This document shows positions 53,564 through 61,916 of a stretch of 64,000 nucleotides of DNA, piece by piece; position 1 is the first letter of the stretch; every line of letters begins with the position of its first letter. Source of the stretch: Brevibacterium sp. W7.2 (GTDB lineage: Bacteria > Actinomycetota > Actinomycetes > Actinomycetales > Brevibacteriaceae); the NCBI RefSeq assembly GCF_018137945.1, contig NZ_CP073089.1, positions 124,001 to 188,000 on the forward strand. Direction: 5' to 3'. A model generated the notes under the pieces. That model had not been told where the DNA came from, did not search any database, and saw nothing but the letters and a program-made list of their open reading frames with translations. A program made the translations under genes and the position numbers.

Positions 53564-54079
53564 ATGACTTCGCCGAGCATGGACGACTCCGCACTGCTGA
53601 CCCGACCGCACTCGCCGAGGTGGCTCGACCGTCCCGCAGACCACCGCACCTATGAGGCCGCATCGTTCGTCGGTCACGGGCGGGCCACGTTTGAGCGCTG
53701 CGCCGAGGAGCTGCTCCATTGGGAGGTGAAGACCCGCAGCGGCTTCGACATCGATCCCGCAGGCATCCGGGTGGCGGTGGGACAGGAGCCGACGATCCGG
53801 GTGCGTCTGGGTCCGTTCCGTCTGCCGGAGCCCTCGCAGGTGCTCGCCGTCATCGAGGCGGAGGACGTCCGCGGCTTCACCTACGGCACGCAGCCCGGCC
53901 ACCCGATCACCGGCGAGGAGTCGTTCCTCCTCGTCCGTCTCCCCGACGACCGGGTCTTCCTCGTCCTCCGCTCGGCCTCACGGGCCGGAATGGGAATCTG
54001 GCGCCTCGGCGAGCCCCTCGTGCGGATCGCGCAGGTCTTCTACCGACGGCGCTATGCCCGCGCCCTGCGACGACGGTGA
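53564..54079 (+). CDS. DUF1990 family protein
   Basis: This 171-aa protein has the DUF1990 hallmarks FVGHGRATFERCAEELLHWEVKTRSGF and FTYGTQPGHPITGEESFLL. The function is unknown in bacteria. The ATG at 53,564 follows GGGGAG. It is divergent from the MaoC gene with about 140 bp between. Confidence 0.83.
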   Translation: MTSPSMDDSALLTRPHSPRWLDRPADHRTYEAASFVGHGRATFERCAEELLHWEVKTRSGFDIDPAGIRVAVGQEPTIRVRLGPFRLPEPSQVLAVIEAEDVRGFTYGTQPGHPITGEESFLLVRLPDDRVFLVLRSASRAGMGIWRLGEPLVRIAQVFYRRRYARALRRR

Positions 54080-54097
54080 GGTCCGGGCCTGGTGAGC

Positions 54098-54150
54098 TTC
54101 GGGCTCGGTGAGCGGCGGGCTCGGTGAGCGGCGGGCTCGGTGAGCGGCGG
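54098..54150. repeat. Tandem 16-bp repeat
   Basis: About three copies of GGTGAGCGGCGGGCTC with a diverged first unit lie directly after the DUF1990 stop. No coding or operator role is apparent. Confidence 0.75.
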
Positions 54151-54182
54151 GCGTGGCTGGGGCGATCTCCGTGCCAGGGCCG

Positions 54183-54242
54183 TTCCCGAGGTGGATCCGA
54201 CTCGAAGAATCGCCCGATCTCGAGCCGGATCCACCTCGGGAA
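54183..54242. repeat. Nested 17-bp inverted repeat
   Basis: The outer arms TTCCCGAGGTGGATCCG and complement are perfect. Inside them CTCGA pairs with TCGAG and ATCG with CGAT, so almost all of the 60 nt can fold into one hairpin or cruciform. There is no T-run; it could terminate the DUF1990 transcript or be a repetitive palindrome. Confidence 0.75.
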
Positions 54243-54409
54243 CTCGCGGGGACCGTGTCCGTGGCACCGGATCGGACCATGGCATCGGCACCCGGGGGAA
54301 CCGCCTCGGCGACGGGATTCGTCGCGGTCGAGGCCGCGTGCGGTGATACCTTCGGGGCACGTCTCGCGGGCCCGCCGCGCGACCCGTGACCACTGACACC
54401 GGAGTCTCC

Positions 54410-55057
54410 ATGAGCCACCTCATTCCCCAGCGTTCACCCGAGATGATGAGCACGGAGTTCGCCGACCTCTGCGCTCTCCTCGATGACACGGCGATCGCCC
54501 ACGTGTCCGTCATCCGCGACGGCAGACCGTTCACCTTCGGCACGCTGATCGCCCGCGTCGACGATGGCATCGTCATCCACGGTTCGACGGGGTCACGGTG
54601 GATGCGTCAGCTCACCGCCGAGCCGTGCGCGGTCGCGGTGACGAAGGTCGACGGCGTGGTCGTCGCACGCAGCGCCTTCGAGTCCTCGATGCTCTACCGC
54701 AGCGCACTCATCCTCGGACAGTTCGCGGAGGTGCCGGAGGCGAGGAAGGAGGAGGTGCTCAGGCTGCTGACCGATCGGCTCATCCCCGGTCGAACGGCGG
54801 AGGTGCGGCCCTCGACGAAGAAGGAGCTGGCTGCCACGATGCTGCTCGAGATGCCGATGAACGAATGGTCGCTGCGGATCTCCGATGACTGGCCCGAGGA
54901 CCCCGACGACGATGTCGCAGGTGACGCGTGGGCGGGGAAGATCCGGTTCACGGAGCTGCGCAGCCGGTTGGAGGCGACTCCGGATCTGCGGGCGGGGATC
55001 TCTCCGACCCCAGCGATCCTGGCAGCGCAGAAGGCTGCCGGCCGACTCAGTTCCTGA
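54410..55057 (+). CDS. Pyridoxamine 5'-phosphate oxidase-like FMN protein
   Basis: This 215-aa split-barrel flavin-binding protein has HVSVIRDGRPFTFGTLIARVDDGIVIHGSTGSRWMRQL near the N-terminus, matching the FMN-binding group related to PNPOx (also seen in 5-nitroimidazole reductases). GGAG five bases before ATG 54,410 sets the start. The substrate is unknown. It is monocistronic and convergent with the M15 peptidase gene. Confidence 0.82.
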   Translation: MSHLIPQRSPEMMSTEFADLCALLDDTAIAHVSVIRDGRPFTFGTLIARVDDGIVIHGSTGSRWMRQLTAEPCAVAVTKVDGVVVARSAFESSMLYRSALILGQFAEVPEARKEEVLRLLTDRLIPGRTAEVRPSTKKELAATMLLEMPMNEWSLRISDDWPEDPDDDVAGDAWAGKIRFTELRSRLEATPDLRAGISPTPAILAAQKAAGRLSS

Positions 55058-55126
55058 TGCTGCGTCGGACCTTGACGCCGATTCGCTCACTCAGCTCATC
55101 GAGCCGCGTCAGTCCTTGGTGCCGCG

Positions 55127-56155
55127 TCAGCCCTTGATGCTGTCGCGGGCGGGGACGTACTCCCAATGCCAGGGCTCGTACTTCGACGACTTGGCCCAGT
55201 CCGGGTTCTCCCAGCCGTACTTCCCGGCGTTCTTGACCAGCCAGTCCCACGGACCGGTCTTCGATTCGGTGCCGCCGCCGAGGTCGAGGGCGATGCCCCA
55301 GCCGTGCATCGACGTGCCCGGGCGGGCGGAGAGGCCGGGCTTGCGGCCGGCCACGGAGATCTGACCGGCGAGGTCGCGGTAGGAGTCGGTGATCGGGATC
55401 TCCTTGCCCGTCTCCTTCTTGTACGCGGCGTTCATCTCAGCGAATGACACCGCGGCATCGGCGCGCAGTCGGTGCCCGCCCTTGCCGAGGTCGCAGAGCC
55501 ACTCTTCGGGCAGCTCGCCGTTGCTCGCTCCCGCGCTGTACTTCTGATCGGCCGAGCAGCCGGGCAGTGCGCTCTTCTCGATCGCGCGGCTCGCGGCCTG
55601 TGCGCCGTCCTGCTTCGCGCTCGGCGCGCCGATCTCGACGCTCGTCGTGTCGTCGGAGGCCGGAATCGCGGCGTCGACGGATTCGGCGCTCACCTGCTTG
55701 GGGCCGGCCTCGGCGGTCGCCTCGACCTTGACCTCGCTGCCGCCGCCCGCGGTGGCGAACATCACGGCGGCAACCGCGGCACCGGTCACGGACAGACCCG
55801 ACAGGGCCGTGACCGTCGTCGCGCGCTTCCGGCGCACCGACCGCAGCAGCGCACCGTCGGAACCGCGGTGCCCGGAGTACCCGGCACCGACCGTTCCGTG
55901 GCCGGCCTCCTTGGCCATCGCCTCGCGCCGAGGCGACCCTGACGCAGTGCGCGCCTCCGCGGCCATCGCGGCGCGGCGGGGTGAGAGAGTCGAGTGTTGG
56001 GTGAGGTGAGAGGGGGTGGAGTGAGTGGAGGGGAGGGGTGCTGTGGGCGGGGTCTGGGGGGTCGACTGCCGGTTGCGGAGGTCTCTCCGCCGGACCGTTC
56101 CCGCTGCCGTCAGCTCACCCGTCATCATGCTCCAAGTCACCTGTGTCGTACCCAT
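55127..56155 (-). CDS. M15-family D-alanyl-D-alanine carboxypeptidase, membrane-anchored
   Basis: This protein of up to 342 aa has a cytoplasmic ~110-residue Ser/Thr/Pro/Arg-rich N-terminus with two PRR-A-M-A-EA repeats, one membrane helix near 125, then an extracytoplasmic VanY-type peptidase domain (about 215-342). The Zn site motifs are SMHGWGIALDLGG and EPWHWEYVP. It would trim peptidoglycan peptides. The first ATG (56,155) lacks a Shine-Dalgarno site and follows a hairpin; starts at MMTGEL or MAAEA are alternatives. A GTTACA-repeat element lies upstream. Confidence 0.83.
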   Translation of the reverse strand: MGTTQVTWSMMTGELTAAGTVRRRDLRNRQSTPQTPPTAPLPSTHSTPSHLTQHSTLSPRRAAMAAEARTASGSPRREAMAKEAGHGTVGAGYSGHRGSDGALLRSVRRKRATTVTALSGLSVTGAAVAAVMFATAGGGSEVKVEATAEAGPKQVSAESVDAAIPASDDTTSVEIGAPSAKQDGAQAASRAIEKSALPGCSADQKYSAGASNGELPEEWLCDLGKGGHRLRADAAVSFAEMNAAYKKETGKEIPITDSYRDLAGQISVAGRKPGLSARPGTSMHGWGIALDLGGGTESKTGPWDWLVKNAGKYGWENPDWAKSSKYEPWHWEYVPARDSIKG

Positions 56156-56159
56156 AGTT

Positions 56160-56219
56160 CAGCCGTCGAGAGGTCCCGACGGCTGGAAAACTCACTGTTA
56201 CAGGAGTGTAACGGTTACA
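56160..56219 (-). promoter_or_regulatory. Leader hairpin and GTTACA dyad upstream of the M15 gene
   Basis: CAGCCGTCG-N8-CGACGGCTG (56,160-56,185) lies 5 nt from the start codon. TGTAAC-G-GTTACA (56,207-56,219) and a further TGTTACA (56,196-56,202) are spaced about one helical turn apart. Repeated GTTAC half-sites of this sort resemble those bound by MtrA or GlnR in actinobacteria (inference). Confidence 0.5.
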
Positions 56220-56307
56220 TAACACCGTGTCATATCCGCGAACGAAACCGTGACCGATCCGGTCCGGGCATCCCACTGCCATCAGCGGCCGCCTCGGTGG
56301 GGGATCC

Positions 56308-57588
56308 CTACTCCACTCCGAGCTGCTGACGCAGGGCGATCGCCTGCGCTACGGCATCGGGGAAGATCACCTCGGTGCGGGCACCCCCGGTGTCGGGGTC
56401 GTTGCTGAAGACCAGCCGGATCCCGAGCAGCCGCGCCTGCCCCTGCGCGATGACGAGTCCGAGGCCCATGCCGCCGCCGCCGGCGGAGACGAACCGGGTC
56501 GGGCCCGTCTCGACGATGTCGGCCGGGTAGCCGGAGCCGGAGTCGGTGACGACGATGTGCTCGGGGCTCGTGGTCAGACGGATCGGGTCGGCTCCGTGTT
56601 TGATCGCGTTGACGAGCAGGTTGGAGATGATGCGCTCGAACCGGCGGACGTCGGTGACGAGGAGGGCGCCTCGGGCGTCGTACTGCGCGTCGATCTCATG
56701 CCCGGCGAGTGCTCCCGAGGCCGACATCGTGCCGAGCAGCGAGCGGATCGCCTGGTCGATGTCTATGCGGGTGAACTGCGGGTTCGCGCGTCCCGCGTCG
56801 AGCCGGGAGACCTCGAGGAGGTCCTCGACGAGGACCTGCATCCGCTGCACCCGATCCTTGACGAGCTCGGCCGGGCGCGAATCCTCGGTGAGCAGGCTCG
56901 CGGCGTTGACGAGCCCGGTGAGCGGGGTGCGCATCTCGTGTGCGAGGTCAGCGGTGAAGCGCTGTTCGGAGTCGATGCGCTCGCTCAGCCGCGTCACCGC
57001 GGTGTCGACCGCCGAGGCGAACGCCCACACCTCCTGATCCGATTCGTCGACGACGTCGGCGATCCGGATCGACGTGTCCCCGGCGGCGATCTTCCGTGCC
57101 GCCTGCGCGCCGAGGGTGAGCCGGCGGGAGATGCGGCCGGCGACGAGCGAACCGACACCGCCGACGACGAGGGCGGAGCCGATCATGCCGACGAGCAGTG
57201 CCTGGTCGATGCGGCCGATGAGCTCCTGGCTGTCGGCTGTCGACGCGCGCACGGAGATCACCTCGGTGTACGTGCCGACCTCGATCGGGGCCGCCGCCCA
57301 CACGATCTCCTCCCCGTCGACCTCCGAGCGGATCGTCACCGACTGGCCCCTGAGCGCCTGCGCGCGGGCATCGGCGGGCAGCTGCGGATCGTCGATGCGG
57401 GCGTTGAGCGTGAGCACCCCGGTCTCGGAGAAGATGTTGACCGCGTTCGTCAGCTGGTCGGTCACGGTCGAGCGCATCCGGTCGTCCTCGGCCCGGGCCG
57501 CGGACTGGCGCAGGATGATGCTGCACGAGAGCACCGCGATGATCACGGACGCGACGATGAGGAGGGAGATCTTCCAGCGCAGCGACAT
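56308..57588 (-). CDS. Sensor histidine kinase (HAMP-HisKA-HATPase)
   Basis: This 426-aa kinase has a membrane helix (residues 7-28), an extracellular sensor of about 110 residues, a second helix (about 135-158), HAMP, HisKA with DLAHEMRTPLTG (about residue 220) and HATPase_c with NLLVNAIKHG, DSGSGYP and GMGLGLVIAQG. The G2 region carries an extra GGGG. It is third in an operon with a lipoprotein and a response regulator, an order like the CseA-CseB-CseC envelope-stress system of Streptomyces. Confidence 0.9.
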   Translation of the reverse strand: MSLRWKISLLIVASVIIAVLSCSIILRQSAARAEDDRMRSTVTDQLTNAVNIFSETGVLTLNARIDDPQLPADARAQALRGQSVTIRSEVDGEEIVWAAAPIEVGTYTEVISVRASTADSQELIGRIDQALLVGMIGSALVVGGVGSLVAGRISRRLTLGAQAARKIAAGDTSIRIADVVDESDQEVWAFASAVDTAVTRLSERIDSEQRFTADLAHEMRTPLTGLVNAASLLTEDSRPAELVKDRVQRMQVLVEDLLEVSRLDAGRANPQFTRIDIDQAIRSLLGTMSASGALAGHEIDAQYDARGALLVTDVRRFERIISNLLVNAIKHGADPIRLTTSPEHIVVTDSGSGYPADIVETGPTRFVSAGGGGMGLGLVIAQGQARLLGIRLVFSNDPDTGGARTEVIFPDAVAQAIALRQQLGVE

Positions 57589-57591
57589 GGC

Positions 57592-58541
<950 letters not shown>

Positions 58542-58542
<1 letters not shown>

Positions 58543-59204
58543 TACGACTCTCCATTTAGACGCGTGAAGCGTTGTCCCGGTTCAAACCTACCGTCATGCA
58601 GGCGGAATACCTGCACCGACCAGCCCGACGGGCAGCAGTCCTCATCACCGTCGGCGTACATCGCCTCCTGGACCACGAGGGTGCCGTTCCTGCCGGGACT
58701 GAGCGTGAGCTGATTGCCCGTGGCGATGAGCTCGAGGCGCGGTTCGCCCTCGAACTCGCTGACGACGACCCCGGCGATGACCTCGCTCATCTGCTGCGGG
58801 TTGAGCACCGTGACGACCTGGAACTTCCGGTCGCCGCTGAGGAACGGGGTGCCGAACTTCATGCACTCCTGGCAGTCGGCGACGACCTTCGCGGTCTCCG
58901 ACGCCCGACCGGTCACCGCGACCCCCGAGCTGTCCTCGACGAGGGTGCGGATGTCGGCAAGCGAATACGGCTTGTCCGCGGGCCCGGAGTCCTCGTTCGA
59001 CTCGTCGAAGAGCGTCGGCGAGGTGCTTCCCGCGGGCTCGACGCGCAGCCCCCTGTCCGGCCCGCAGGCCGCGAGCGCGACGAGCAGCGCAAGAGCGCAG
59101 GCACACGCGACCAGCGTCCTGAGACCGCCTCTGGTCAGGACGCCTGCCGTGACGGCAGCGCGCGACGCGTGCGCAGACCTGCGCACTGGTGTGGGGATGG
59201 GCAC
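58542..59204 (-). CDS. Lipoprotein of the two-component operon (CseA-like role)
   Basis: This lipoprotein of about 220 aa has a basic, extended N-terminus, a hydrophobic core and lipobox LAAC. The mature part has a Cys pair (DCQEC) and a late CC. No domain is recognised with certainty. The GTG start at 59,204 is a guess; GTG 59,240 is possible. It is translationally coupled to the response regulator gene, so it probably modulates the kinase from outside the membrane, as CseA does in Streptomyces (inference from gene order). Confidence 0.72.
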
Positions 59205-59442
59205 GCTGTCATTTTCGCGTGTTCCCCCGCACTCGTCCACTTGGTCCGGGTTCCGGGGTCTGTGCGGGTGTCGGTTTCTGGAGATAGTCGGGAGCCGGAT
59301 TCGGGGGCGGGAGGCTGGTGGGTGCGGTGGTTGCCGGGTATCGGGTTCATAGTCACTCGGCTGTCGCGTTCAGGGCCGTTCGGCAGTCGGGTCGAGGGTC
59401 GCTCGGCTGTCGCCTCTCAGCCCGAGTCGGTACCCTGGTGGT

Positions 59443-59706
59443 ATGGCAACGTCGAACTCCGCGAAGAAGTCCTCCAGCACCGTGTCCTACAAGGATGCGC
59501 TCAAAGTGGGGCTGGTCTGCGGCGTCGCCGTTCTCATCCTCTCGATCATCGTCACCCGTGCGTGGCAGGACTCCGATGCGTTCGGTTATGCCTTCATCTA
59601 CGCCGGGATCGCATTCGTCCTCGTCAGCGCTCTGTCCGCGGTGCTCAACTGGGTGATGCGCAACGACACGCAGAACGACGACCAGTCCTACCCCGTCCTC
59701 AAGTAG
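59443..59706 (+). CDS. Small two-helix membrane protein
   Basis: This 87-aa protein has two hydrophobic segments (about residues 21-38 and 48-69) and a polar tail. The N-terminal Ser/Lys-rich part is cytoplasmic or disordered. No known family is recognised. It converges on the multi-helix protein at 59,789. Confidence 0.65.
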   Translation: MATSNSAKKSSSTVSYKDALKVGLVCGVAVLILSIIVTRAWQDSDAFGYAFIYAGIAFVLVSALSAVLNWVMRNDTQNDDQSYPVLK

Positions 59707-59788
59707 GGACTTCCGGGAAGTAGAGCTTCCGGGCGGGCACGAGGATCGTCGAACCGCCTCGTGTTCCCACCCGACCGCCGCCCTCACC

Positions 59789-60841
59789 TCAGCTCACACG
59801 CTCGACTCGGGAGCCGCCTCGGCGCAGGATGACGGCAAGGGCACCGACACCGGCGAGGACGGCCAGGCCGCTGAGGGCCGCGAACATCGGGCCATCAGTC
59901 TGGGCGACGGACTGTCCGCGCAGCGCCTGCACGGTGGCCAGGGCGACGACGCCGAGGTAGAACAGCGCGACGATCCGCACGAGGCCGACCCGCACCGATG
60001 CCGGCCGCAGCCGCGGCCACCGACGCCCGAGGAGGACGAGTCCGAGGGCGGCGAACGGGATGATCTGGAGCGCGTGGATCCCGAGGAAATGGGGGACGCG
60101 GATGTCGCCCGCCTCGGTGTTCCAGCCGGTGATCGGCATCATCGGTCCGCCGTCGACGGCCCCGACGCTGTGGGCGCCGGCCAGACCCTGCGCCTCGGCG
60201 GCGTCCATGTCGACGACGTTGAGCTCGCCGACGGTCATCAGGAACGCGATCGCCATGCCGATGAGGCCGATCGCGGTGCCCCAGCGGATGCCGGCGGCGA
60301 TGCCCCGGTCGGGCAGTCGGCGGAACGCGAGCACGAAGCCGAGGACGAGATTCGCCAGCCACACCACGGTGATGAGCCCGCCCATGCCGTAGTACAGGCC
60401 CGCGTCGAGGGGTGTGCGCACGTTGAAATGGCTCATCTGCCCGCGGATGATCTGCACGACGATGAAGGCGAGCTCGACCGAGATCCCGATCGCGATGATC
60501 GTTCCGAGCACCCGGCCGATGCGGCTGCGGCGGGGCAGGAACTGGAGCATCCAGGCGATCGTCACGGTGTAGATCGCGATCGAGATGCCGAACTTCGCGG
60601 CCTTGTGCCAGATCGGCGCGCCGACGAGGGTGCGGTCGTCGGTGAAGTACCCGACGATGGCGATGACGGCGATGAGGGCGGCGAAGACCGCGGCAGCGAT
60701 GAGGGGGCGATGGAGTCGGGAGAGTCCGGAGACGATCGTCGCCGGACGCAGGGTGGTCTCGCCGAGGCGGCCCGTCGACGCGGGGGTCGCGCCGTTCTCC
60801 CGGGGTCGTCCGACGTCATTGTCAGATAGTCCGCTATCCAT
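59789..60841 (-). CDS. Multi-helix membrane protein, unknown, MerR-linked
   Basis: This 350-aa protein has about nine hydrophobic segments. Conserved-looking polar positions include WHKAAKFGISI in helix 2, GQMSHFN and RVPHFLGIHALQIIP, histidines that could bind heme or metal. No family was recognised with confidence. The start codon lies inside a dyad and 7 nt after a TACTAT -10, so translation is probably leaderless. It is divergent from the MerR regulator at 60,910, its likely controller. Confidence 0.72.
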   Translation of the reverse strand: MDSGLSDNDVGRPRENGATPASTGRLGETTLRPATIVSGLSRLHRPLIAAAVFAALIAVIAIVGYFTDDRTLVGAPIWHKAAKFGISIAIYTVTIAWMLQFLPRRSRIGRVLGTIIAIGISVELAFIVVQIIRGQMSHFNVRTPLDAGLYYGMGGLITVVWLANLVLGFVLAFRRLPDRGIAAGIRWGTAIGLIGMAIAFLMTVGELNVVDMDAAEAQGLAGAHSVGAVDGGPMMPITGWNTEAGDIRVPHFLGIHALQIIPFAALGLVLLGRRWPRLRPASVRVGLVRIVALFYLGVVALATVQALRGQSVAQTDGPMFAALSGLAVLAGVGALAVILRRGGSRVERVS

Positions 60842-60876
60842 AAACAGATAGTAGACTATCCGTAGTGGGCGTGCAA
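60825..60876 (-). promoter_or_regulatory. MerR-regulated promoter with twin dyads
   Basis: On the minus strand TTGCAC (60,876-60,871), 17 bp, TACTAT (60,853-60,848). GATAGT-AG-ACTATC (60,847-60,860) covers the -10 and GATAG-N4-CTATC (60,825-60,838) covers the start codon. The centres are 22 bp apart, two helical turns, so two dimers could bind side by side. Confidence 0.7.
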
Positions 60877-60909
60877 GAGTGTTCGCCGACGGAACTGATG
60901 GGGAGGGCG

Positions 60910-61731
60910 ATGCGGATTTCTCAGCTCAGCGAGCAGACCGGGGTGCCGATCCCGCGGATCAAGTACTACATCCGCGAGGGCCTCGTGCCGCGGGCGACCG
61001 TCACTGCCGAGGATCCCGGGGGGTACGGCAGCGACCATGTCCACCGGGTGCGGCTCGTGCGCGCGATGGTGACGATCGGCGGCATGTCGATCGCGTCGGC
61101 GCGGGCGGTGCTCGCCGAGCTCGATTCACCCCAGCCGCAGGTGCCCGTCGCGCTCGGTCAGGCGATCATCGGGGTCAACTCCCGCCCCGGCGACCCCGAT
61201 CCCGGCGGTGGGACGCCGAGTGCCCGCGAGCAGGCCGCCGCCCTCATCGATGCCCTCATCGCCGACCGCGACTGGAATCTCGCAGCCGATGAGCCGGCGC
61301 TCGGCCCGCTCATCACCGCAGTGGAGACGATGATCGACACGGGGCATGAGGATCTGCTCGGCCATCTCGATGTCTACGCCGAGGCGGCCGAGCGCATCGC
61401 CGACGCCGACGTTGCCAGCCTCGCCCCCACTGACGACCCCGCGACGATCGTCGAGAAGTCCGTTCTCGGGACGGTGCTCGGCTCGGTCTTCATCGACAGT
61501 CTGCGCAAGCTCGCGCACTCCGACCGGGCGAGACGCCTCTTCTGGCCGGCCGAGGACCTCGCGCGCGCAGCGCGGGAGGGTTCCCGGGAGGAGGGAGAGT
61601 CCGGGAGGTCCGGCGAGTCCGGGGAGGTGGGAGAGTCCGGGAGGTCCGGCGAGTCCGGGGAGCCTGGAGGGGTGCCGTCGCAGCCGGATGCCGGGCCGCA
61701 GGGGACCAGCGAGGGGCCGGAAGGGGCCTAG
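60910..61731 (+). CDS. MerR-family regulator
   Basis: This 273-aa MerR protein has an N-terminal winged helix (residues 1-70, MRISQLSEQTGVPIPRIKYYIREGLVP) and a helical effector region of unknown type without the metal-binding cysteines of CueR or MerR. It ends in a low-complexity tail with repeated GESGRSGESG, encoded by tandem DNA units. GGGGAGG five bases upstream of ATG 60,910 sets the start. The stop codon lies within the first unit of a 47-bp tandem repeat. It is divergent from the multi-helix membrane gene and probably represses or activates it and itself. Confidence 0.85.
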   Translation: MRISQLSEQTGVPIPRIKYYIREGLVPRATVTAEDPGGYGSDHVHRVRLVRAMVTIGGMSIASARAVLAELDSPQPQVPVALGQAIIGVNSRPGDPDPGGGTPSAREQAAALIDALIADRDWNLAADEPALGPLITAVETMIDTGHEDLLGHLDVYAEAAERIADADVASLAPTDDPATIVEKSVLGTVLGSVFIDSLRKLAHSDRARRLFWPAEDLARAAREGSREEGESGRSGESGEVGESGRSGESGEPGGVPSQPDAGPQGTSEGPEGA

Positions 61732-61812
61732 AAGTGCCCGGTCTGGGCCCGGCTCTCAGGTCTGCGGAAGGGGCCTAGAAGTGCCCGGTCTGGGCCCGGC
61801 TCTCAGGTCTGC
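61719..61812. repeat. Perfect 47-bp tandem duplication over the MerR stop
   Basis: Two identical 47-bp units (61,719-61,765 and 61,766-61,812) follow each other, with the first 7 bp of a third. The TAG stop of the MerR gene is in unit 1. It looks like a recent slippage duplication. Confidence 0.9.
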
Positions 61813-61832
61813 GGAAGGGTGAAGGCGATTGT

Positions 61833-61882
61833 GCGCCGCCCCCAGGGTGATTTCGGAGCTGAAATCACCAGGGAAGCGGCGC
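61833..61882. terminator. Bidirectional hairpin between merR and P-type ATPase genes
   Basis: GGTGATTTC and GAAATCACC pair around GGAGCT, with outer GCGCCGC and GCGGCGC. It lies between convergent stops at 61,731 and 61,917. The outer ends match the compound palindrome at 16,040-16,150. Confidence 0.75.
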
Positions 61883-61916
61883 AGAACCTTGGGGCCCGCC
61901 CCGCCGGAGGACCCCT

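Larger units (their letters stand above)
54080..54409. other. Gene-free region with tandem repeats and nested hairpin
   Basis: The 330 bp between the DUF1990 stop and the PNPOx start carry a 16-bp tandem repeat (54,098-54,150) and a long nested inverted repeat (54,183-54,242). The remainder (54,245-54,400) shows no feature beyond GGAG before the next ATG. Confidence 0.7.
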
